A stretch of 64,000 bases of DNA from Rotaria macrura (lineage: Eukaryota > Rotifera > Eurotatoria > Philodinida > Philodinidae): contig OENT01000692.1 in NCBI GenBank assembly GCA_900239685.1, forward strand, positions 1 through 64,000. Reading direction: 5' to 3'. How positions within the stretch are numbered: position 1 is the stretch's first letter; each line of letters begins with the position of its first letter. The notes beneath the pieces were generated by a model that was given only the letters and a program-made list of their open reading frames with translations, searched no databases and was not told the DNA's origin. Positions 21,261 to 33,601 of the stretch are shown here, piece after piece. The position numbers were made by a program, and so were the translations under genes.

Positions 21261-23316
21261 ACATTCAGAATGATACAAAGATAAAACAGTAGACACTTGC
21301 TTTACTGAGAATGAGAAGAGGAAGAATTAAGTCGTTGACTTCTTCGTGTTTTCTAACGGTGTGTATGATTATTCTCTATATGTACACCAATGCCTACGTC
21401 ATCCATCTTGAATATCATTCTTCGATATTGATCGAAAACATCAGAGCATATAGTATTCAAGCGAGAATTTGGATTGCGAATAGCAAAGATTATGTGTAGT
21501 GCGTATCATTAGAATCGAAGAAAACACTGTGGACACGACTCTACTTGTTTTTTTTTGAGATGTCAATTTTTTAGAGAGGAGCTTTTGTTTTTGTAGCTAA
21601 AGTTAATCTCGTACTGAAGTTGAATATGCAGGAATCCGATGCCCGTGACAATACTCGCTTGTTAACTATGAAAAATCCATATCATGTTAATATCATTGAA
21701 GTTGAAGAACTAACATCTGTTCAAAGATGTCAAACAAAAAGTTTTCTTTTTCAATGACTACTTTTATGGTAAACCAGAAAAATGTCGAAATTAGAGGCGC
21801 CACATAACATGTACGGGTGTGGGAAGTGGCACCTCTACTGTTGACATTTTTCAGGTGAATCGACTTCTTTCGTGTAGCCTAGATAATGACTAATTACCCT
21901 TCATTGATTACTTGCGAATAACAAGTACCCGAATTGCAGAGTTAAATAAAACGTATGATTTTAAACGCGAATTTCATTTATAATACCAATAAAACTTGTT
22001 TCAGAATCTCACTATCAATGAACTATATTGTCGTTGAATCGTTCAGATCATCTACAAATTTCTCCCTACTGAAAACATTCACATTTGTTTCAAGAGACTT
22101 GTCAAGCGTATATTCTCTATTGAACTTCTTCGATGTCTATGGAAGAGTGTTGATCGGTTCAAATAAATGAAAATATAAGTAAGCTTTAATTCGAATCACA
22201 TTGAAACTGTTTAATGAATCGATATGGTTTTTCCTGTTCAATCTATTACAAGCAAGACTAATTTCAATGTCAACGCCTTTCAATTGTTTGAAATTCACTC
22301 ACATGTACTTGTTCTATTCTGATGCTTTGATTACGATTGTCTCTTCATCATGAGTATGTCATCGTAAATGCTTACTCGTAAGAACAAAGAACGTTTATAA
22401 CTTTTATTTTTCTGACTTAGTCAAATAATGGAAGCGCTTTTCTTTTGCTGTTTAATTATTCTACTAATCTTACTTATCGAATTCAAAGATTTTTCAATTT
22501 ACAATTATCGAAATGATTTGTATCAATAAAAAGATAGAATGATGTATATACACATTGAAGTAAGCCATTTTCTGCTAGGTGAATGCCTGAATGATGGGAT
22601 CTAGCTGTAACTATCGGGTATACCGGTCTTCAATATATTTGCTGACGAATGAAGAATAAATGATGAAGATCCTATAAGAATATGAAAAAGTATGATTTTC
22701 ACTATTGCAAGTACAAAATATAGGTTCATTCTTGCTTTGAATCACTGGCTATTTGTATTCAATGTAGATCTTTCATCGCCGTACCGCATGTAACGTTTAC
22801 ACTGCAGAAAATATGTTTTATGCCATCGAACTAGTTGAATATTTTTTTAACATGAAACAAGCCCACACAGCTTATTCACAATGTATATTTGCACATGATA
22901 AAGCATTTTGGTGCAGTTTTCACAGCTGCATCTGTATATGGATACGAAAGCAATTGAAATCCCATGTTGTAGTAGATACTTAATCATGAAGGACTGCTAC
23001 TCATACACATAACAAGAAACGAAAAAGAGAAACCTCGAAGAGCCTACGACTAGTCATATTTAGTGATTGAATAGCACACACTTATCAGAGAATCGTTTGA
23101 AATAGATGATTTAGATCAACAAGAAAATGTGCATTTTATGCGTTATAATTCTTCGAACACAGATAATTTTGATGAGATGTTGAGAATGAAGCATTTACGT
23201 TTTATTTAAAAATCGTACACTTCCTTTAGAGATATATCATCTGCTCATTTTTAACTTTCTAGACGACTTTCTGATGCAAATTACATGTGTTCTCAAGTAT
23301 TTTATTTAATCTAGAT
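21261..23316. other. Intergenic between the CPSF2 remnant and SLC52
   Basis: No supported exon. It includes a 76-nt hairpin (21777-21852). I found no trace of upstream CPSF2 exons. The TTTAATCTAG just before 23313 may be the acceptor of an SLC52 5'UTR intron. Confidence 0.4.
21777..21852. repeat. 76-nt hairpin, 27-nt arms, 22-nt loop
   Basis: Arms 21777-21803 and 21826-21852 pair at 23 of 27 positions. They share GAAAAATGTC, AGAGG and GCCAC blocks separated by a 6-nt bulge region. Size and shape resemble a microRNA precursor, but the inverted ends of a tiny transposon would look the same. Confidence 0.6.
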
Positions 23317-24861
23317 ATGTCTTCACGATGGCCTCAAACAACATGTTTCGTACTAATCGTTATTATGAATGTCAGCTCATGGATCGATATTCAAGGAATA
23401 ATGGTCGAATTACCACTGATAATTCCACTTATGCCAGAAGGTTGGACACTGCCTTCAGCAATAGCAATATGCATGACAGCAGCTAGCATTGGTCCAGCTT
23501 TAGTTCTTATATTGCGTTGGTGTCAAGGAAAACAATTTTCCGAAATTCCATTCATCTATGCAATTATTATTATCGGTATCGCTTCTTGTTGTATTTTAGC
23601 ATTCTTCTGGCACCGAACAGTTTTTTTGTTTGGCAACCAAAGAAGTTTATGGTTACTTGGAGGCATTTTCACCTTGTCGACTGTTGACTGTACCTCATCG
23701 CTTGTCTACTTCGATTATATGAAACGATTCCGTGCCTCTTACTTAACTGCTGTCTTTCTTGGGGAAGGTCTAACAGGTCTGATTCCCACTCTATTAGTAT
23801 TAGCACAAGGTATGGGCAGTGAGGAAATTTGCATTCAAACCGCTAATGGTACTGGTCTTGTGCCAATGTATACTCAACCACGCTTTAGTGTTCGAGTGTT
23901 CATGTTTTGCATCGGAGGTATTCTCATGCTGTCACTAATTGCCTTTGCCTTGCTTAGATGGTCAAATCTTGTTTCCTTGGCTGACGCTGGAAATCCGGTA
24001 CGTATGTTCTTCGAATTTGACATACTATTCATGAAACTCGTTCTTAAATATTTGTCGAAACGATAATGAGTAACAGAAAAATACGGGAATTAATTATTTC
24101 GTTAAATTTTCTTGCAACCGTTACTTGTTCATCCTTCAATTTTGAATGAATCACATATAACAAAAGATGCAGAGAAAATATATACGTATAACTCAAAAAT
24201 GTTCATATTTTAGCATAGACTTGAACCTAAGACACCATCTATGGCTATCGATCCGGATGAGACTATTACAATGGTCACGGACACAAAACTGCAAACATGT
24301 TCGTCTCCTACTCCTCAAATAAGTCGAAATTCATTCTTCTTTCTATTGGCATTGAACACAATTATGTCTGGATTTATATATGGATGTTTACCATCATTGA
24401 CTACATATTCTTTGCTGCCTTATGGTCAAAAAGCATTTTACTATTCGAGCATTCTCAATCCATTGGCTTATCCACTTGCTTCATTGTTGAGTACTCGTTG
24501 GGTGACCGTGTCGACATTAGCAAGCATTCTATGGTCCATAGTCGGCTTTTTCTTGTGTATTTTTATTGCAGTAATAGCTTGGCAAAGTCCATGTCCTTGG
24601 TGGGCCGACATTTTTCACGGTGGTTTAATCATGATTGCAACTTGGTTCATTACAATATCGGTAGTAGCTTATGTACGAGTAGCGATTGGTAACCGTATTC
24701 GAAGAGAATGGTTACATGAAAGTGCCATGTTTTACTTTGGTTTGACAGTTGAATTGGGTTCAGTAATGGGCAGCGTTCCTATGTACATTCTAGTCACTAT
24801 CTTACAATTATTTACTGACAGACAACCATGTCAACGTTACTGTTTGCAATCTGACTCATAA
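23317..24861 (+). CDS. Riboflavin transporter, SLC52 family
   Basis: Exons 23317-23997 and 24214-24861 (phase 0 junction) give 442 aa, close to the 440-470 aa of animal SLC52 proteins. About eleven hydrophobic segments predict a multi-pass plasma membrane carrier for riboflavin. The N-terminal WIDIQGIMVELPL segment closely matches the family signature. A central hydrophilic loop (about 228-265) is where the intron falls. The C-terminal half has further family-like segments (SGFIYGCLPSLTTYS). I chose the ATG at 23317 and not 23287, because the first ten residues of the longer frame overlap a likely splice acceptor. The gene lies between the two decayed fragments of the HMBS/CPSF2 duplication, so it was either inside the duplicated block or inserted between copies. 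Confidence 0.9.
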
Positions 24862-25551
24862 CAATCTAGCAATTGCAATATCTACTATTGTATCGTGTGA
24901 GCTGATTTCAATAGTTCTTTTTCTACTAAACATGTATGCCAATAGCAATGTAGTGAATTTAAGATTGAAAATATATGGCGAATTAGTAATCTAATTTCTA
25001 GAAATGTTGAGCAAATGTAGCTGCAATATGCATACAGTACCTTCTTCTTTCCTTAGTTCGTCACTGTTTTCAAGATCTCTCTTGATTTCATGAGTGCATC
25101 GACAGTATTTTATTAGTAATTTCCAAGTGCTCATGAATGCCTACCAATCATTGAGACTATTGAAGAACATCTTTCAAAAAAATAGAAACACGAGTGTTGT
25201 CTTCCGAGAAATAAATTGGTGCAAATCAGTCGCAAATTTAATATTTTGAAGCAATCAATATTCAACGTCTGATGGCTTGTCTACTGTTTGAGAATTGTAC
25301 AATCCTCTTGGTGCACAAGAAACAATTGAAAAAGCACAATAACTGGAGAATATTTTAAGGATCTAACAAAAGGACTTTTTCTGTCACTATTGATCGGAAA
25401 TCGAATGCACAACAGTATACACTATACCATCGTCTGTATCTCTCCAGTTTTCTCAGTGATTCGTCGAGTCAGGTCTTCATCAATGAAAGAATATCTTTGA
25501 ATAACAGAAACCAAAGTCATGCATCACAATTTTATTATTTGAACCCTAGTT
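24862..25551. other. Intergenic, no gene recognised
   Basis: No supported exon. Resemblance to the HMBS last exon starts only at about 25552. I could not trace earlier HMBS sequence here. Confidence 0.4.
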
Positions 25552-25665
25552 TGTCATTATGCACATATTTTGTTGTGTCAATACAACTGAAATAATATTC
25601 GAAATAGATAAATTTCACAGTTAAATGAATGCAGATAGGTACTGATACTATACTGAAAGAAATTT
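25552..25665 (+). pseudogene. HMBS: Dead 3' end of an HMBS copy
   Basis: The stretch matches HMBS exon 3 at about 20451-20577, including the runs TCATTATGCACAT, TTGTGTCAATACAACTGAAA and TGATACTATACT. It carries an extra T that shifts the frame, internal deletions and in-frame stops. The match then jumps to sequence downstream of the HMBS stop in the other copy (about 20690), so about 110 bp were deleted. Only the tail of the gene survives. Confidence 0.88.
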
Positions 25666-25686
25666 TGTTTTTGAACATCAAGTATA

Positions 25687-25692
25687 TTTATT
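25687..25692 (-). terminator. AATAAA polyadenylation signal of CPSF2
   Basis: Minus-strand AATAAA about 70 bp past the CPSF2 stop. The same signal is kept in the dead copy at 20708-20713. Confidence 0.6.
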
Positions 25693-25763
25693 TGAAAAAA
25701 CAAAAAAAAATACTATATTTACACACATAACAAATGACAATTTATATCGAGAGCGACAAATTA

Positions 25764-28700
25764 TTACAAAATTGCATATTGATCATACAAAATTCGTCGG
25801 ACTTTGTAGTACGTATCGGACAGAGCACCTTCGAGGATGATTTTACCAGTTTCATTCTAAAGTAAACCGAACGAAAGGTTTTTATGTCATGTCAAATAAA
25901 TCATTTTCCTACTCGTTTAATTGCCACAGTATCTTCACAAGTAAGAACGCCGCCGACAAATTCAGCTTTAAGCCCATGTTGTCGAATGAGAATCATTTTG
26001 AGATCAAGCAATTTAGGTTCGTTAACAAATACACATGGGTGTGGTGGCATCTAGAATTCGTAGATATGAACACGAAAAGTAAAACAATATAGGATGAATT
26101 CAGTTTACTGATCCTACCTGATCTTTGAGTTCGCGTGGTACAGGATTCAAATACCATTCTGTATTTGCTTGACCGACCGCTATGAATGGAAATAGACATG
26201 AATAATTTATTGTTATTTGAATGTTGATCAAAATCGAACATACTAGTAAACGTTGTTGTTGTTAGAGGTGTGTTTGGTGGTGGTGCACCATGTGTAATAA
26301 TACCATCGACCCAAGCAACATCGACATCACGTGTTTTCGAAAATGTAATTGAACTAAGTAAACTATCTTTGAGTTTGATCTAAATAAAGATTACGAAATA
26401 GATATTGAATAAGAAGAATAGATGATTAATATCGGAAAGCATGAGTCATAAATGGGTGTATGGATCGATGATGACAACTGGAATCTGACAATGAACTTCA
26501 TTGAAAATTCTTTTAATTGAGTTTCTACTACTTATTTACATAAGAGCGATTTCTGATGTTAGAAAAATAGGAAATCATATTCATGCGTCTACAAATGTAA
26601 AGAACTAAAACTTCATGTCTCTGTTTTGCAATTACAACCTTTCTTCTAGTTAATATAAACAAGTAGAACTAGAACTACTGTAGCTTGCATTCCTTATGAT
26701 AAACTATGTTTTGTTCATGTCTCTTATTTATATCAAAAAAAAAATAATTTTTTGTAGTTTTAATAATTGTTTGAGTCGTGTATTATAAATGAAACTTACT
26801 TGATAGAGATTTCTTTCTGTTGTTGCATCTACTATTTCTCCCACGTGTGGTGAAAATATTCTTCCTTGTACGATATTTCTTGCTGTACAATATTTTTCTA
26901 GTTGTTCTATACAATCTTGTGTACCATGAATAAATATTAAGTTCTTTGGTTTAATTTGATTAAGTAATTTTTCGATTGATTCTCTATCACTACGTGCTTC
27001 GAAATCTACATATAAAACTTTGGCATTTATTTTTAATTCACGTTTATCACGAAGAGTTTTAAATGGTATAGATGATGGTTGATGTTGAACTTGTTGAATT
27101 AGCGGATGTTGAGATTGACTGTTGGGTAAAATAGTTGTCGCTTGTTGCATCATCATCATCATTACATTCGATGGATTATTATTATTTGTTATGTCCATTA
27201 ATTCATTTGATGGAAGTCGTTCATCTGAATCACCGAAATTTATCGATGATAAATCGTTTGCTATCGATGGTTTTGTTTCAACAATCATATAATCATCAGG
27301 ATTGATGATTTCACCGTAATCATCACAGACATATTTTTCTTCCTTATAGGGAAACATGACGCATGCTTTGCGTTTTGGTGCAAATGGAGATTGAGATGGA
27401 ATACGGGCACCTGCTGTTGCAATTAAACTAGGTGTTTTGATGTCATCAGTAAGCCCAATGTCAATTATACTATCTGCTGTCAATAATTTGGATTTATTAT
27501 TAATTTGATTTTCGTCATCATCTTCATCATCATCATCATCTTCCTCTTCATCATCATCGGCAGTAACGTCAGCATCCATTTCTTCGTCAATGGAACGTTT
27601 TGATAATTTACGAGCTTTCTTCTTTTCGGCTTGAGCTTTCGCGGCTTGTTCTTCGTTTAAAATACGTTGTCGTTCCATATATTCTTCTAATTCAGTACCT
27701 TCAAGTGGAACTTTTCGACGGACCTTTTTTTAATGAAAAAAACAAAGTCAGTCAAGAAATGTTCATTTAATATTGCCCACACTCTACTACCTACTAGCAA
27801 GACAATGGTTTATTATTATGTAATTTAGAACATATTTCATCATCGTAGGAAATCTTTCAAAACTAATCATAACTTAAAGCCTTCGATAAATAAAACTCTG
27901 CGAATTAAGTTTCTATTATTCACCTCTCGTCCGCCCATATCTCACATTTACTTTCAATATTATTGAACTGATAAAACAATTCATCTGTTCAATTTAGTCA
28001 TTATGAATTCTGTTACTTTGTGTGTACGTAGTTCATCGAGAATGTAGATTAGAGATACTATTGTACTTCAATTACTTAACCCCCTATAGAGACTTGTGAA
28101 GAATAGATGTGGAGATTATCTCTATAGCCTTTGAACTTGACAAATCTGGACATTACGAGCTTTCTATATTCAATAATCGTTTAATATATGACGTTGAACC
28201 TCAAGTATTAACGCAACTTGTTTCATTAAAATTCATCGATTCTTTATGCAAGTGTTGATTGTTTATGTGAAGAAAAATCATATAGCATCTTTTTAAAACG
28301 AGAATACAGTAATAATTTACTGAACGAAGCTCAAATTCTTCGAAAAGCGACATCTAGAGTTGCACATTCGTGTCTATAACTTTCATGAAAAACAAAAGGT
28401 GCGTACAGATGGGAAATAGCATATCTAAGATCACAGTATTAAGGAAAAAAAGAATTCAGAGATATTTGAAAGCGCGTATATCGGAACTAATCAGTCCATC
28501 TTTCGCATCAAGTATGATGGTTGATTGACCTCTAACTCGATTGAGAAATATCACGAAATAATGATTTATTTCGTAGAAAGTACAACACAATTGAATAAAC
28601 ATTCCATTCCAATTTTAAACATATCATACATCATAGTTCTCATTGTACCTAATCAATCGCAGCAGAAGAACTGTATCTCTGAGCAAGTATGTGCAGATGA

Positions 28701-30521
28701 ATCTTCAGGCTTCCTCGTTTCATGATAGCTGAAATCTTCTAGGATAGAGAATGTTTTCATCTATTGTATCTCTACTATGAATAATATTAGCTGAGCATTA
28801 TATAGATTCATTCTTCGATTGTTTCTATTACTAACAGTAAAAAATAAAATACTATGCTTACTTCAACTTCAATAGTTGAAAGATTTGGATTGTCAATCAA
28901 TTCTCTTGCTAATGTTCCTGGACATGTTCGTGTTGTTAATATAATACTATTTTTATCATTCTCAACCCATTGAATAAACAAGTCTCGAGCAAAACCACAT
29001 TCTAAATCAGGTTGACTAGCTAATACAACCTAAATATCAAAAACAAAAATACAGATAATTAAGAAAATATTTATGTAAAGAAAATTTTTTCTTTTCCATA
29101 CCTTTGGTGCACGAACTTTGTCTAATTCACTAAGATCATGGCATAATTTAACATAGCGTAAATGAAATGGATTAGCACGATTCTCTTCGAATTGTCGCAC
29201 TATTTTATCCGACATCCATTCTACTTGTGAACGAGCAAATTCTGTGACTTGATAACTAAAATTATTTAATAAGGCTAATGAATAAGCAAATAAACCAGAT
29301 TGTTCATTTCGCCATAATTGTTCCTAGAAGGTAGACATACAAAATGAAAAGTTTATTTCTTATTTATTTCATCTATGAATAATATTATTATTACTAAAAG
29401 AAGAGCCAATTCAAGAACACGACCGGCAGTATCAACACATATTAAAACATTTCCATCACGTCGCATAGTTTCCAATATAGTTGCTTAACCATGCAAAAAC
29501 AAACAAGTAAAAAACATTGCACATCAAAACATATTTGCCTCGATTTATTCTATACTTAATAATTGAGCATCTTTCGTTTTTCGTTGTCCTTGAGAATATT
29601 TTGTATTCAATGCATCGGTTATTAATAATGTTGGTCGACTAATTTTCGTCAAATTCGAACTATTTAAATGTCTGAAAGAAGCCAACAAGTTTTAGATGAA
29701 CGAGTCACTACAGATTACCTACCGTTCTTTTTTATGATTGTAATCAACTGCATAGACAATTTCTTCTTCACCTTCTTTAGAAATTTTCCATATCGCTCCA
29801 CCAATCATATGTCCAGCTGGCAGTGGAGTTATTGTTAAGCCTTGTCCGTTGCCTTTCATAGAAAAGAGAATTTCAAATCTAAATCGTTCATCAATATTTT
29901 AATATAAACCTTCAAGTGGTATCGATTGATCATATTTAAGTTGAACAAAAAGATCGAATGCTGCATCAACATGATCCAATGTGAATAATGTAAAATCTTC
30001 ACTATTCGAACGACTTTGATGTAGATCATACATGAACATTTGTCCCATTTTGTAGACTGGTATTGTCGCATAAACTGGACATTTCAATCCACAATGTCCA
30101 ACAAGATATGGTAATGCACCAAGATGATATATATCAGGATAAGTGATTAGTACAGCATCGATCGATTTAATATGACTGAAAATAAAATACTGAACAGCTT
30201 CAACACGAATATGAAACTTTCTCTATTGAAAATCAACAAGTACAATTGTTTTCTCTTGTGCATACCGATCTATTTCAGATTCAATCCAATCCGAGACTCA
30301 ATCAATATGAAAATACTCATTTTCTTCTAATGACAGATATTGAGGGTGATAACACGAAAACAGCAGACCTACCGTTTATATTCTTCGATGATTTCTGGTG
30401 AAAAATTTTCATCCCAACCACAATCAAGTAAAAATCGAAAATCGTCTGTTTGTAAAAGATAAGCTAAAGCTCCTTCATTATATGCACCGGTAATGACTTG
30501 CAATTTGAGAATCGAAGCCAT
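25764..30521 (-). CDS. CPSF2: Cleavage and polyadenylation specificity factor subunit 2 (CPSF100)
   Basis: Twelve exons in transcript order: 30521-30373, 30175-29910, 29852-29723, 29671-29556, 29483-29395, 29323-29102, 29029-28862, 27723-26800, 26379-26244, 26179-26118, 26050-25913 and 25856-25764, giving 830 aa (human about 782). It is the non-catalytic partner of CPSF73 in nuclear pre-mRNA 3'-end cleavage. The N-terminal metallo-beta-lactamase domain opens MASILKLQ and holds a degenerate HxHxDH motif, [12 protein letters not shown] at 60-71, with only the last His kept, as expected for a pseudo-nuclease. A beta-CASP region follows, then a lysine-rich and strongly acidic linker (436-451) and a conserved C-terminal part ending in LYDQYAIL. 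Intron 7 (27724-28861) is 1.1 kb. The start lies 215 bp from the eS12 stop. Confidence 0.95.
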
Positions 30522-30736
30522 TTACAACAAAACAAAAACAAACGAATATCTAGAAATAGTTAGTATGACTTTTTTTTCCTTGAAGAGTTCTCTCATTTCT
30601 ATAATGAGCATTAGAAAAAAGAAAGAAATTCTTTATCAATTTGGTTGTCTCTTTTCGTCTTCTTATTTTATTGATGTATTTTTATTGTTAATCAATCGGA
30701 ATACAAAAACAAAAATCATCGATCTTGTTTTTTTTT

Positions 30737-31214
30737 CTATGATGATTGTTTCGCTTTTTTCATGTGTTCCATTAATTGATCGTGAGCTTGTGTTTGATCA
30801 CCAAAATCACGAACAATACAGCAACTACATCGAACTACTTTACGGGCTTTGCCATCTTTATCTAATTTGCATAAACCAGCCCATTCACCTAATTTTTTAT
30901 TATCATCAACACGTAATAAGTTAATATTGTGTTCGGCACATAAAGCTTCGATTAGTTTAACATAGTTCGGTTCATCACAATTCGATGCTAAAACACAAAG
31001 ATGTGCTTCACGTCGATCTAGTGCTTTGACCGATTCTAGAACAGAAAATAAAATATTTATTTCACAGCAAGACAAAATGATTTTGTTTCATACCTCGTAA
31101 ACCTCGTGCAAGTCCATCGTTGCGTGCAGCTGATTTGAGGACTTCTTGTAACGACTTATTTAAGTCGACTTCATCCGAGCCACGTGGGGCATCGTCCATC
31201 TCGGTGTCCGACAT
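30737..31214 (-). CDS. RPS12: 40S ribosomal protein eS12
   Basis: Exons 31214-31094 and 31035-30737 (phase 1 junction) give 139 aa, against 132 in human. It is a component of the small ribosomal subunit beak, in the L7Ae/L30e/S12e fold family. The conserved core [20 protein letters not shown] and the stretch [20 protein letters not shown] are both complete. The N-terminus is acidic and Met/Asp-rich, as in other animals. A splice acceptor at about 31240 suggests a 5'UTR intron, common in ribosomal protein genes. The gene sits head-to-tail upstream of CPSF2. Confidence 0.96.
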
Positions 31215-31252
31215 GATGATTGAAAAGACGTGTAATGATCTGTAATCATAGA

Positions 31253-32749
31253 ATAAGCAATATTATACAAATTAAGTAATCATGAAAAACATTCAATCTA
31301 ATCTATCTCTCTCGTTGATTTTCAACATGTTCGAAATAAATAAACAGTAAATTCATTGGATTAAGTCCATTTAATATTATGATATCCTCTCTGTTTGATT
31401 ATATGGATTTATTTAACTGAAGAACTTCAAGTTGTCATTAAGACTTATCTAGCATATTTTTTGGAAAATATAGAATTTTAACAAAAAAATTGTAGAGATT
31501 TCAGAAAAGTAAAAGTTTATAGATGTCGGTATAGTACTTACGTATCTTGTGAGCATTAAATATATAATACATGCGTGCACATTTCGGTGTAACAGGCTGA
31601 TAATCAACTTCAAAAGCTATATAATCATATTGTACATAAGCACCATTTTTTACTTCAACCCTAAAATTATAAGTGTTCTGCTGTGCACATAACAACAAAA
31701 TGGTATGTGTATCTGTATGTGTTATAGATATTGAAGGGAAGGTAAAATGATCAATAAAAAACACTATGAATGCCGGCAATCATCCAAATAAATTTTAATC
31801 GATTTTTCGTCTAATTTTAATATATCGTTATGTGCATTCTATATTGTCCATGCCGGTTTACTTTATGTGAAGAAATTTCAACAGAAAAAGGAAAGGAATC
31901 GCTATATTTATGCTTTTGCTTGCCACTAAGTAAAGATTCTATTTTACCCACTATGAGAATCAACGTATCTCATAGCGCGAAAGAATTGGAAAATTTTCCC
32001 ACAGTTATCAAGAATATTTTCGTATTGCTCATGTGAAATGAAATCTATTGGTGCATTTCTTTATTTAGTGTAGTACTCATCGAATTTTTTTCTTACGTTA
32101 TCATTCATCTCTCACATGAAAATACATAGAGTGTTGTATCAAATTTTATTGAAAAGGATCTCGATGAATGGTAAATTAACTAAGCGAGAAATCGTTAGCT
32201 AATTCTGAGAACTACAGTATAATTCTGTGTAATTTCAGGAATCTGAGATTTTAGAAAGTTAAAACAATTTCTAATCTAACAAACTTCTTTCGACTAATTT
32301 TTACGCATATGATATATGCGTCGTACGATTTCGTTTTTTCAAGGACGTGCAAGTATTAAAAACGAGGTCGAGTGATAACATTAGAATTAGAAATGACGTA
32401 CGAATATAAATAATAATAATGTCATAATGATTGCGTAATCAAATTTACAGCAAGTAAATTCTTGCTCATCCAGAAACCAGAGTAGCAACAGACGTTAAGA
32501 ATATTGCGCATCTAGAATCGATCAACACTACTTTGACTGTCGTATTTTAAATTAAACAATAATTTCATTGAGATCATGACTGTGATATCTCAAACTATTC
32601 ATTCATTCAATGACAATATGAAAGCTACGATTTGATATTACAGTGGAAGCAGGTATTCAGAATGCTCGAGTTGTCTCTCTCTAATGAACGCTATGCTGTT
32701 ATTCACAATGATGTAACTTGATATAATTTTAATAGTACACGGCGGTCAG
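31253..32749. other. Upstream of eS12; possible stray exon, otherwise empty
   Basis: On the minus strand a frame at 31501-31779 contains a stretch of about 40 residues (KNGAYVQYDYIAFEVDY...), with an acceptor-like TTTTAG before it and a strong GTAAGT donor after it at about 31545. It could be a remnant exon or a 5'UTR exon of eS12. I found no partner exon and do not recognise the protein. Nothing else is supported. Confidence 0.3.
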
Positions 32750-33601
32750 TTTATTTTGAAACGATTCTCACACACTCTCGTTCAGAAGCGATTCATTCAG
32801 ATATGGTGATCTTTTTATTCTTGTACCTCATTAGGACTCTAGATTTTGCTGTGATGATAAGTTTCTGCTTAAGTAATTGTTGCATGGAAAAATGTTCCAT
32901 AGTTTCGAAATGTTCCTTTAATATGTTTGAGAAGCAACATGGTTGCTACTACCACTAAGAATGAACTGTGACGATTAAATTGCCCTATCATCATCTTTTA
33001 GTCTCATATATCTACCAGAAAGTTATCTGTCACTGGTCTATCTCTCTTGAAAATTCGAGGCATGAAATCTGATCAATGTATCGAGTACCGTAGAGATGTT
33101 CCTCGATCTGGCTCAAGAAAGACTTGTCGCATGGATCGTTCCGCTCCCATCCGTTATATGACCCGAGATTTTCCACATTGTCTATGAAGTCCAGATGTAT
33201 CCTCAACTTTAAATAATCGTAAAAGACAATTAACAAGCAGATCGAAGGAACATCTCTATGGTACTCGATGAATTCTTCATACTTATGCCCCGAATTTTCA
33301 GCAGAGATAGATCAATGGCAGATAACTTTCTGGTAGATATCTGACACTAAAAGACGATAGTAGAGCAATCTTATCGTCACAGTTCATTCTTAGTGTTTGT
33401 AGCAACCATACTATTTCTCGAACATATTTAAAGGACCATTGTGAAACTATGGAACATTTTTCCATGCAACAATTACTTAAGCAGAAACTTATCATCACAG
33501 CAAAATCTAGAGTCCTAATGAGGTACAAGAATAAAAAGATCACCATATCTGAATGAATCGCTTCTGAACGAGAGTGTGTGAGAATCGATTCAAAAGAAAT
33601 T
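32750..33601. repeat. 852-bp palindrome with about 364-bp arms
   Basis: Arm 32750-33113 is the reverse complement of 33237-33601 at roughly 85-90 percent, with a 123-bp spacer. Outer ends share CGATTCTCACACACTCTCG, middle parts share TGATGATAAGTTTCTGCTTA, and inner ends share GTAGAGATGTTCCTCGATCTG-like sequence with small changes. There is no supported coding frame, and no clear terminal motif or target duplication. It could be a foldback transposon or an inverted duplication. Confidence 0.9.
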
